From Calamus simplicifolius (lineage: Eukaryota > Streptophyta > Magnoliopsida > Arecales > Arecaceae): 64,000 bases of DNA. Position 1 is the first letter of the stretch, and the number at the start of each line of letters is the position of its first letter. This document shows positions 54,701-57,478 of this stretch, one piece after another. Made by a program: the position numbers and the translations under genes. The DNA lies in the NCBI GenBank assembly GCA_900491605.1, contig UESW01003833.1:2141504-2205503 (forward strand), given 5' to 3'. The notes under the pieces were generated by a model. It did not search any database. It saw only the letters and a program-made list of their open reading frames with translations, and had not been told where the DNA came from.

Positions 54701-55417
54701 CTCCACCACATCCAGGTATTGTGTCAGCCTCTCCTGAAGCGCAGTATTCTCCAGGGCCGACGGCGAGAATGGGCATGCGGCGCGGAACGTCGTGCCCTCC
54801 TCCAAAGCAAAATCCTCCTTGAAGAACAGCGACGGCACCTCCCGTAAGCATGCGACCAATGCCTCCCCCTGGCCGCGGACCTCGCCATCCCCTGCGGCGG
54901 CGGCGGCAATCTCCTTGGAACTGTGATTGCGGACATCCTCGAAGCGGGAGTAGGAATCGAAGATCGCGGAGAGGTAGGGCTGGAAGTCGGCGCGGGAGAC
55001 GTCGGGGAGGGAGATGGAGGGGGCGAGGGGAGGGGGAGGATCGAGGGCGGTGACGGAGGAGGAGGGCCACCAGAGGGACCACGAGGCGTCGGAGCGGCCG
55101 TGGGGGTTGTTTAGGATGGAGGAGAGGCTCTGGCTGACGGCGGCGGCGGAGGTGGAGGAGGAGAAGGAGGGGGAGTCGAAGTCGGATCGGCTGGAGGCCG
55201 AGCTGGAGCGGCCGAGGGAGAGAGGGTCGCGGAGGCGAGGTAGGCCGTCGACGGCGGTGCGATGGGGGGCCTTCCCGGCAGGGAAGGTGGCGCTTCCATC
55301 GCGGCGGAGGCTCACAGGGGGTGCGGCATCGAGGAAACCTAAATCCGGGGCGGAGAGCCAAGGTTTGACTCTGGAGTGTCGGCGATCCGAACGCGATCTG
55401 GTTTGATATATAAGCAA
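7945..55417 (-). CDS. VPS54: VPS54, GARP complex subunit (18 coding exons)
   Basis: Vacuolar protein sorting-associated protein 54. With VPS51, VPS52 and VPS53 it forms GARP, which tethers endosome-derived vesicles at the trans-Golgi network. Eighteen minus-strand exons join with GT-AG junctions: 55417-54437, 37195-37133, 36730-36653, 32607-32490, 30906-30832, 26375-26220, 26109-26021, 25322-25069, 23138-22967, 22868-22785, 22637-22267, 21848-21695, 19573-19492, 18263-18184, 12497-12336, 9811-9744, 8254-8174 and 8083-7945. They total 3207 nt, about 1068 residues, close to other plant VPS54 proteins. The N-terminal part (about 80-330) has the plant signature SLSSILNNPH and heptad-like helices. 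The Vps54 core lies at about 805-920. The start is the first Met of the exon 1 frame. Exon phases agree except for one extra base in exon 3 and one missing base in exon 6. Intron 1 (17.2 kb) holds an 11.1-kb LTR element. Family assignment is secure; whether the copy is functional is not. Confidence 0.93.
8174..8254 (-). CDS. VPS54: VPS54 exon 17
   Basis: 81 nt, QVVQLFHSHISEVFSKLDIS and then TPQAKN, split Arg codons at both ends, acceptor actcag, donor gtatac. Confidence 0.92.
8255..9743 (-). other. VPS54 intron 16
   Basis: AT-rich intron with no recognisable inserted element. No coding signal was seen on either strand. Confidence 0.6.
9744..9811 (-). CDS. VPS54: VPS54 exon 16
   Basis: 68 nt, EVTYLHRILSQTLLEADVQA and then IF plus two bases of Arg. 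Acceptor ctccag, donor gtgaaa. Confidence 0.93.
10217..10801. mobile_element. non-autonomous hAT-like element, copy 1
   Basis: Perfect 10-bp terminal inverted repeats cagtgttgtt and aacaacactg. The flanks ggctagca (10209-10216) and ggctggcc (10802-10809) match at 6 of 8 positions, an old 8-bp duplication as expected of hAT. Subterminal stretches repeat aaggc, ggcgc and caaggc motifs. No transposase. Homologous to the element at 10965-11581. Confidence 0.75.
10965..11581. mobile_element. non-autonomous hAT-like element, copy 2
   Basis: The ends caatgttgtc and aacaacacta are flanked by a perfect 8-bp duplication AGCATGAA (10957-10964 and 11582-11589). The interior aligns with copy 1 along its whole length (cctaaggc, gacg-aaaaagc, gtgttgac, gatgtac-atc, gaggaagctt, attctaccatttatttca). 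No coding capacity. Confidence 0.85.
12336..12497 (-). CDS. VPS54: VPS54 exon 15
   Basis: 54 codons, phase 0 at both ends: DYKIHRDEIHTKLVQIMRER, then LLANLRKLSQIVESWNAPED to SVTK. Acceptor tgatag, donor gtctgt. Confidence 0.93.
12751..12992. repeat. tandem duplication of a ggttcagg-rich unit
   Basis: Two copies with a period near 131 bp share agcatggttcag, gacccatttgg, atgcta-aggtc and tcatggaccagccca. They belong to a degenerate 'ggtacc/ggttcag' family also seen near 16.9, 29.3, 34.6 and 36.4 kb. Confidence 0.65.
13900..16090 (+). mobile_element. decayed RTE-clade LINE
   Basis: Plus-strand relic of an RTE LINE, in intron 14. Readable pieces in shifting frames include EAHQYYKMAKKEVKRIMREA (about 14218), HQGSS and MDEFIRHIQDYIS with FIKDIVLEDE (about 15200-15320), KFYKPALKPAMF (about 15630) and a tail ending in attgttgttattgttgttg near 16088. 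AT-rich and full of stops. It is interrupted by the 53-bp insertion at 14540. The outer boundaries are approximate. Confidence 0.75.
14522..14610 (-). mobile_element. 53-bp RTE-tail insertion with perfect 18-bp duplication
   Basis: The segment 14540-14592, an RTE 3'-end fragment (tcatctaaaccttttcccaa and following), is bracketed by a perfect 18-bp direct repeat, aaatataacatatactca (14522-14539 and 14593-14610). This is a very short target-primed reverse transcription event inside the older LINE. Confidence 0.85.
16091..18183 (-). other. VPS54 intron 14, proximal part
   Basis: AT-rich intron sequence between the decayed LINE and exon 14. It includes a ggtacc-rich degenerate repeat at about 16890-17040. 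No gene seen. Confidence 0.5.
18184..18263 (-). CDS. VPS54: VPS54 exon 14
   Basis: 80 nt, encoding IRQILFLKIPEARKGLLMSE and then IDRVAQ. Acceptor ttcaag, donor gtatga. Confidence 0.92.
18264..19491 (-). other. VPS54 intron 13
   Basis: No element or coding signal recognised. A short duplicated phrase (aaaatcaaacacttctaaagc) occurs twice near 19217 and 19278. Confidence 0.55.
19492..19573 (-). CDS. VPS54: VPS54 exon 13
   Basis: 82 nt, VSGLKSITSKHLALASQIIS and then FIYAIIP, continuing the Vps54 core. Phase 0 in and 1 out, donor gtaaac. Confidence 0.93.
20103..20335 (+). mobile_element. 189-bp truncated RTE insertion with perfect 22-bp duplication
   Basis: The segment 20125-20313 is bracketed by a perfect 22-bp direct repeat (20103-20124 and 20314-20335). 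It encodes the RTE C-terminus (RDRGRPKL, EIIKKDITICNLS, RVEWRKLIHIANPM) and ends in gagttgagttcagttgagttgag-type repeats. This locates the 3' tail of the family and its orientation precisely. Confidence 0.92.
21695..21848 (-). CDS. VPS54: VPS54 exon 12
   Basis: 154 nt in the Vps54 core: GLILLKMLSEYVDISKCLPA, then SEVVHRVVEILKLFNTRTCQ and LVLGAGAMQ. Acceptor gtgcag, donor gtaaat. Confidence 0.94.
22267..22637 (-). CDS. VPS54: VPS54 exon 11
   Basis: 371 nt. It opens MAKIKAVLDQETWVAVDVPD, where the Met is internal and the acceptor is ttatag. An acidic, Ser/Asn-rich variable linker follows, and then YGGVGYHMVN at the start of the Vps54 core domain. Phase 2 out at donor gttagt. Confidence 0.93.
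22785..22868 (-). CDS. VPS54: VPS54 exon 10
   Basis: 28 codons, IGGRLGYSIRGTLQSQSKAF and then VDFQHESR, phase 0 at both ends, acceptor ttgcag, donor gtaagt. Confidence 0.93.
22967..23138 (-). CDS. VPS54: VPS54 exon 9
   Basis: 172 nt. It encodes ADVLRENTEAVFSACDAAHG and then RWAKLLGVRALLHPRLRLQE to ATEK, a strongly conserved block. Acceptor tttcag, donor gtgatt, phase 2 in and 0 out. Confidence 0.94.
23139..25068 (-). other. VPS54 intron 8
   Basis: AT-rich intron with no recognisable element or coding segment. Confidence 0.55.
25069..25322 (-). CDS. VPS54: VPS54 exon 8
   Basis: 254 nt. It encodes AHLMRAAEVKRVIEWIMGNL, an Ala-rich helix (ADSVAMAVAHGAAAAEAA), then a Ser/Pro-rich variable linker ending NTSKNF plus two bases of Arg. 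Acceptor atacag, donor gtgaca. Confidence 0.92.
26021..26109 (-). CDS. VPS54: VPS54 exon 7
   Basis: 89 nt, phase 1 in and 0 out, acceptor actcag and donor gtaagt. It encodes GGLSLASKLRNLSSESFVQL and then LAAIFKVVR, one of the best conserved plant VPS54 blocks. Confidence 0.93.
26150..26172. repeat. (AT)n microsatellite
   Basis: About 11 AT units in VPS54 intron 6, close to exon 6. Confidence 0.9.
26220..26375 (-). CDS. VPS54: VPS54 exon 6 (one base missing)
   Basis: The first 23 codons read AKLPAVLRIYRDTLITDMKA and on to AAIK. The family sequence then resumes one frame over, as TTVAELLPVLLARPLES and on to GERAVDSD. An A run of three on the coding strand (T run 26307-26309 on the plus strand) would need four to join them. 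The exon is 156 nt where 157 is expected from the phases of its neighbours. Donor gtctga, phase 1. Confidence 0.88.
26376..30831 (-). other. VPS54 intron 5
   Basis: 4.5 kb without host coding sequence. It holds T-rich runs (27505-27555), a partial duplication near 28255-28345 (gatgaaaggg, caagggaac, atctccattgatgat), sequence rich in aagctcag/gagcc near 27790-28020 and 28900-29020, and ggtacc-like degenerate repeat near 29160-29410. Confidence 0.5.
28890..29020. mobile_element. possible relic of the gagctc-rich hAT family
   Basis: The end gattgcagccctatta resembles the right end (gattacagccctac) of the hAT-like element at 41111-41794, and both are preceded by gagcc/aagct-rich sequence. The left end is not identified. 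Confidence 0.3.
30832..30906 (-). CDS. VPS54: VPS54 exon 5
   Basis: A 25-codon exon, phase 0 at both ends, with acceptor cacag and donor gtaagt. It encodes VKLDDDESSILRDRLLPLII followed by CLLRT, a conserved helical piece of plant VPS54. Confidence 0.92.
32490..32607 (-). CDS. VPS54: VPS54 exon 4
   Basis: 118 nt. It enters in phase 2 (one base completing a Ser codon) and encodes ILSAEFLRVAIND followed by a charged segment to GMDDE. The acceptor follows a T-rich tract and the donor is gtatgt. The frame needed here is what exposes the extra base in exon 3. Confidence 0.9.
32608..36652 (-). other. VPS54 intron 3
   Basis: 4.0 kb, AT-rich. It includes an RTE-tail fragment near 32955-33200 and degenerate ggtacc/ggttcag repeats near 34500-34830 and 36280-36560. 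No gene seen. Confidence 0.5.
32955..33200 (-). mobile_element. RTE 3'-tail fragment
   Basis: aactcaactcaactcatcta followed by the tccaactacatggggtcggc and tgcttcctccactct segments matches the RTE tails at 6285, 20250 and 37530, here in minus orientation. It continues into a gcggagttttacg, ggcttagc-type segment of unknown origin. The right limit is approximate. Confidence 0.65.
36653..36730 (-). CDS. VPS54: VPS54 exon 3 (contains an apparent extra base)
   Basis: It begins DTDELAGLHCFRHLRDQLA, the conserved VPS54 segment, between acceptor aatag and donor gtactg. After the Ala codon the family sequence continues only in the +1 frame, as S-L-D-S-I-N plus the first two bases of a Ser codon completed by exon 4. 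One extra base at about 36673 therefore separates the two halves. As read, the transcript would hit a stop early in exon 4. Confidence 0.88.
37133..37195 (-). CDS. VPS54: VPS54 exon 2
   Basis: A 21-codon exon (LVSAADCAGALDVMDDLQHLL), phase 0 at both ends, with acceptor atgcag and donor gtaatt. It continues the exon 1 end QALSALKL exactly as in other plant VPS54 proteins. Confidence 0.92.
37520..37590 (-). mobile_element. short RTE 3'-tail fragment
   Basis: Same tail sequence (actcaactcatctaagc, ttcccaactacatggg) in minus orientation in intron 1. Flanking tataatccatca and tataagccatca look like an imperfect target duplication. Confidence 0.7.
37591..40565 (-). other. VPS54 intron 1, left part
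   Basis: AT-rich intron sequence. The longest open frame (39414-39875, minus) has no recognisable similarity or splice context and is not called. Confidence 0.5.
40566..41811. mobile_element. Tourist-like MITE interrupted by an hAT-like element
   Basis: The ends gcctatttggtatgccatga and the reverse complement of its right end (atttggtatg...gatga) form inverted repeats. TTA flanks both sides (40563-40565 and 41812-41814). Taking out the nested element leaves about 554 bp of very AT-rich sequence. TIR style and TTA duplication suggest PIF/Harbinger. Confidence 0.65.
41111..41794. mobile_element. non-autonomous hAT-like element, gagctc-rich
   Basis: The ends tagtgttgtaattgagcc and ggctcgattacagccct plus a match at 15 of 18 positions. 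An 8-bp duplication CCCATACC flanks both sides (41103-41110 and 41795-41802). The interior is a dense set of gagctcg, gagccgagc and aagctcg motifs in both orientations. No coding capacity. Confidence 0.82.
41815..42795 (-). other. VPS54 intron 1 sequence left of the LTR element
   Basis: AT-rich intron without recognisable features. Confidence 0.5.
42893..43222 (+). repeat. LTR tandem array (cggcctccagcgacggcc)
   Basis: Imperfect repeats of about 22-28 bp built on ggctccggcctccagcgac and ggccttttggctccgg. The copy number differs from the partner LTR. Confidence 0.85.
43468..43474 (+). promoter_or_regulatory. LTR TATA box
   Basis: TATAAAA within ggacaggtataaaaggtcct, conserved in the partner LTR at 53682-53688. 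It marks the U3/R boundary region of the element promoter. Confidence 0.75.
43717..43735 (+). other. primer binding site
   Basis: Immediately after the 5' LTR: ttggcgcaccaggaagggg, beginning with the tRNA-CCA complement TGG after one T. The tRNA was not identified. Confidence 0.7.
44377..45240 (+). pseudogene. gag: gag of the Tat-lineage element
   Basis: Capsid-type Gag. The first frame (44377-45102) carries PRFRLPQLDPYDVTTDPLDH, CVAFPATLRKAARAWYSRLP, SFRQLERSFLAHF and the SYAELLSRAQKYIRADEA region typical of plant gypsy Gag. The reading then passes through a second frame (about 45020-45110, ISHILLEIEEEPYFKRPAPL) into a third with YHRDYGHDTEDC. The usual first Cys of that knuckle is Ser here. 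The shifts make it non-functional as read. Confidence 0.85.
45310..46147 (+). pseudogene. aspartic protease domain of pol
   Basis: Retropepsin-like domain with the active site VDSGSSVDVLSYKAF at about 45487-45531 and the downstream AYNAILGRPGLN block at about 45705-45740. The same frame runs to a TAA at 46144-46146, where related elements have Gln, so a C-to-T change probably created the stop. Confidence 0.88.
46148..46830 (+). pseudogene. reverse transcriptase domain of pol
   Basis: RT blocks VVMVRKTNGSWRMCVDFTDL, NKACPKDSFPLPRIDQLVDA, LSFMDAFSEYNQI, MPFGLKNAG and the catalytic EVYVDDMLTKS (46587-46618). At least four one-base losses, all in short runs of one base (about 46251, 46532, 46700, 46771), break the frame. 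Confidence 0.92.
46840..47330 (+). pseudogene. Ty3-type RNase H region of pol
   Basis: Connection and RNase H region after RT: FEWTKECQEAFEGLKEFLST, the LYLAASPKAVSSLLVR strand and, in another frame, a YYTSK, RYSKMEKI, LRPYFQAHPI segment. One C is missing near 47240. This degenerate copy precedes a second RNase H. Confidence 0.8.
47340..47880 (+). pseudogene. second (archaeal-type) RNase H domain
   Basis: In one open frame: VLHVDGASNSQGSEAGLILA, NNQAEYEALLSGMRLAQELG, RAFTDSQLVAGQITGEYEA and ENARADALSHLAT. The Asp, Glu, Asp and Asp positions of the RNase H active site are present (HVDGA, AEYEAL, FTDSQL, RADAL). An extra RNase H of this kind is a marker of Tat-lineage elements. Confidence 0.9.
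47881..49151 (+). pseudogene. integrase
   Basis: Zinc-binding HHCC region with REIHEGICGSHLGG and KRCDSCQRHA (about 48100-48245). The catalytic core has QWGMDILGPFPP, LVTDNGRQFDNTAF and HPQTNGAAEVTNR, giving the D, D, E triad. The C-terminal domain contains LRRAEVSKPTERGKLAPKWE and ends NADNLRRYYQ before TAA at 49149-49151. Frame breaks near 48277 (a C run one short) and 48865. No chromodomain was seen. Confidence 0.92.
49215..49905 (+). repeat. tandem array between pol and antisense gene
   Basis: More than 20 imperfect copies of about 24-31 bp built on gcgtcggcactaaagaccgg. Neighbouring gccgg and ccggc halves can pair around actaaagac, so the array can fold into a series of small hairpins. 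Confidence 0.88.
49906..50238. other. spacer between array and antisense gene
   Basis: Non-coding, no feature recognised. It would contain the 3' end of the antisense transcript. Confidence 0.4.
50239..52631 (-). pseudogene. antisense gene of the Tat element (gypsy-type transposon domain plus coiled coil)
   Basis: Spliced gene antisense to gag-pol. Candidate start at 52631 (MASLPSCSISDFGG), with a TATAAG box 145 bp upstream. The N-terminal domain includes MSAQDIVNLKPSLVF, RVALYGAFFKAGLRLPIHPF, LVPNSIRTIVGFLVLCH and ISVKGWKDKFFFADIDG, the putative gypsy-type transposon family (Pfam Transposase_28). Two TAG codons replace Gln there. Introns with GT-AG ends lie at 51725-51804 and 50902-50969. 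A Pro/Ala/Glu-rich linker (51661-51221) follows, then a coiled coil (50880-50330), then the motif GFQDCKEKIQELY and an acidic tail ending at 50239. The function of this family is unknown. Confidence 0.8.
51725..51804 (-). other. intron in antisense gene
   Basis: Donor gtgagc after PSDG and acceptor tttatag. It contains an A run on the plus strand (about 51748-51769). The matching position in the second element also carries gtgagt. Confidence 0.65.
52776..52781 (-). promoter_or_regulatory. TATA box of antisense gene
   Basis: TATAAG within ggctataagaggaaaa on the minus strand, 145 bp before the candidate start codon. Confidence 0.5.
53066..53080 (+). other. polypurine tract
   Basis: aggggcggaggggca directly before the 3' LTR, the plus-strand primer of reverse transcription. 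The second element has a near-identical tract. Confidence 0.8.
53083..53928 (+). repeat. 3' LTR (846 bp)
   Basis: Matches the 5' LTR end to end but is 68 bp shorter. Most of the difference lies in the tandem array (about 53172-53442). TATAAAA at 53682-53688. Confidence 0.93.
53172..53442 (+). repeat. tandem array in 3' LTR
   Basis: Same unit as the 5' LTR array, with fewer copies. Confidence 0.85.
53934..54436 (-). other. VPS54 intron 1, right part
   Basis: Original intron sequence between the LTR element and exon 1. Nothing else recognised. Confidence 0.6.
54437..55417 (-). CDS. VPS54: VPS54 exon 1
   Basis: It encodes residues 1-327 and ends in phase 0 at a gtacgt donor. The first 75 residues are basic and Ser/Pro-rich. 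The stretch SLSSILNNPH is typical of plant VPS54. From about residue 240 the sequence becomes helical and heptad-like, as expected for the N-terminal coiled coil that assembles GARP. The exon is open throughout and GC-rich, unlike the AT-rich introns. Long overlapping frames on the plus strand here are shadows. Confidence 0.93.
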
Positions 55418-55853
55418 TGGAACGCGATGGAGGCAGGAGTTCAGATCTAGAGAGAGAAGGGTAGAGACGAAGAGAGCAGGAGAGAGGATGAGTGGGGATA
55501 TGCGGGATTTAGTTTTTAATAATTTTAATATAGGAGTTTGTTTTTTTTTTATTTTTATTTGTTAGACGTATTCCTCTTGGACGAAGAGAGCTCAGAGCAG
55601 GAGAGAGGATGAGTTGGGATCTGCGGGATTTAGATTTTAATAATTTTAATATATGAGTTTTTTTTTCTTTATTTGTTACTGATGGGCGGTCGGTCACACA
55701 GCGCAAGGGCAGCCCAAAAAATTAAAAAAAAATACCTACCAAAAAAATGTGAAATTTTATCGTCCTTGGTTCAAATTCAATCAAAATCAATAGAATACTA
55801 AGCTATAGAATGCATGATTTATATTCTGATAAGTATAATAGGGCTATAATCAT
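55418..55853 (-). promoter_or_regulatory. VPS54 5' UTR and promoter with tandem duplication
   Basis: This is the 436 bp between the VPS54 start and the neighbouring LTR. It contains two imperfect copies of an approximately 85-bp segment (about 55466-55545 and 55579-55665) built on gacgaagagagc, aggagagaggatgagt and a tail rich in taataattttaatat. The rest is AT-rich with A and T runs. Transcription start and TATA box are not assignable with confidence. Confidence 0.55.
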
Positions 55854-57066
55854 TGTTGCCACCGAAATCCGTCCTTCGACTCGAACGCGATCGATCTCCG
55901 GAAAGAGGGGGGTGCGGCGGACCTGCAAAAGAAGTCCACACGCGGAGGGACGCTAGGGGTGATCCTCCGCGGAAGACCCTCCGATGCTCAAGTCAGTGGA
56001 AAAGGGATCGACGATCAACCAGATAATGAAGAGGTGGATCTCTCCGGGAGGCCTCTCCGGGGCGGCCAATCGGAGGCTCCAAAGGGCAGGAGAGTGAGAG
56101 TGGAGGTGTGCATACAGAGTCGCATGCGTACCTGAGGGAATCTGTTAATCTGATACTTATAGACTGTCACCTGGGGACTTGAGCATCTTCTGGAAGGTTC
56201 TGAGGTTGTTACGATACGGGGGTAGACAGAATCAGGCCGTTGCGGGGCCGTTAGAATCCACACCTTGTCTGTTAAGGGATCGACGGCTGGAAGAGCTCTT
56301 TGATGTCTTGGGATCTGGGTGAGTAGACCTGGGGCGGTTTCAATAGGTCTTAGGCCACGTCTCGATATGATTCCTTGCCTAAGGAGCTGCTCGGGTAAGC
56401 TTAAGCTCTCCCGCGTCAGGTTCCGCGGAGGTAGACGTCGGGGCGTGGATCGCTGGGTATAAGCGAGCCACGAAAGCCCGGAGGAGGCCGAGCTACGGAA
56501 GCCCGAGGAGGCCGAGCTAGGGAAGCCCGGAAGAGGACGAGCTACGGAAGCCCGGAGGAGGCCGAGCTACGGAAGCCCGGAGGAGGCCGAGCTACGGAAG
56601 CCCGAAGGAGGCCGAGCTAGGAAAGCCCGGGGGAGGCCGAGCTAGGGAAGCCCGGAGGAAGCCGAGCTACGGAAGCCCGGGGGAAGCCGAGCTATGGAAG
56701 CCCGGGGGAGACCGAGCTACGGAAGCCCGGAGGAGGCCGAGCTACGGAAGCCCGGAGGAGGCCGAGCTAGGGAAGCCCGGGGGAGGCCGAGCTAGGGAAG
56801 CCCGGAGGAAGCCGAGCTACGGAAGCCCGGGGGAAGCCGAGCTACGGAAGCCCGGGGAGGCCGAGCTAGGGAAGCCCAGGGGAGGCCAAGCTACGGAAGC
56901 CCGGAGGAGGCCGAGCTACGGAAGCCCGGGGGAGGCCGAGCTAGGGAAGCCCGGGGGAGGCCAAGCTAGGGAAGCCCGGAGGAGACCGAGCTACGGAAGC
57001 CCGGAGGAGGTCAGCCTTAGCCGCCTCGCACGGATATCAATGCAATGATGATTTTACCCCCCAACA
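55854..57066 (-). repeat. 3' LTR of the second element
   Basis: 1213 bp starting TGTTG and ending CAACA, followed inward by catgccctccactccct, the complement of a polypurine tract. It contains a 24-bp tandem array and a TATAAG on the minus strand at about 56156-56161. Its promoter would point towards VPS54. Confidence 0.75.
56466..57011. repeat. 24-bp tandem array in the second LTR
   Basis: About 22 copies of ggaggccgagctacggaagc plus ccg, with variants (ctaggg, gggaagcc). Confidence 0.92.
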
Positions 57067-57085
57067 CATGCCCTCCACTCCCTAG
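57067..57085 (-). other. polypurine tract of the second element
   Basis: On the minus strand, ctagggagtggagggcatg directly precedes the LTR. It closely resembles the tract of the first element (ggcggaggggcatc). Confidence 0.7.
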
Positions 57086-57365
57086 TTTGAAGCGTAGGTT
57101 CGGGCGTAGGGAGTATAAGCTCAAGTGGCGCGCTTTGGATGGGACGTTTTGGCTTAAACAATCCAGGCAATGATGCCCTAATTAATGCGACAGGGCCATT
57201 GTACCTTCGGAGGTAAGGCTCCTCCACTATCGACGGTTGAGATCGCGCCACGCCTCGAATTCCGATCGATCGGGTGTTTGTCGAGGCGATTTCGGACGCT
57301 TTGAATGAGACGCCCCGCTCCCCAGGGCGGTTCCTTAGCGGAGAAGCGAAGTGACGGCCGCCCCA

Positions 57366-57373
57366 TATATATA
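57366..57373 (+). promoter_or_regulatory. TATA box of antisense gene in the second element
   Basis: TATATATA, 106 bp before the ATG at 57479. Confidence 0.55.
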
Positions 57374-57478
57374 TGCGTATTGTGCATGCGCGCTTGGCGT
57401 TTTCTCGCTTTGCTTCCAAGTGGGTTTTGGTCTTTCATCTTCTCCGACGCTCATTGCTTTCGTTTGATACTTCTTTCA

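Noticed and set aside
54666..55361. Long Arg/Pro-rich open frame overlapping VPS54 exon 1, and plus-strand frames at 54850-55406
   Set aside because: Shadow frames of a GC-rich exon. The VPS54 frame has family similarity and a proper donor site; these have neither.
55854..57066. CACTA-type transposon end
   Set aside because: The subterminal-like repeats suggested it, but no CACTA/TAGTG terminus is present. TGTTG...CAACA plus an adjacent polypurine tract fits an LTR.
57305..57478. Upstream extension of the antisense gene frame to 57305
   Set aside because: It would include the TATA box region and start before the likely transcription start. The ATG at 57479 fits the family N-terminus.
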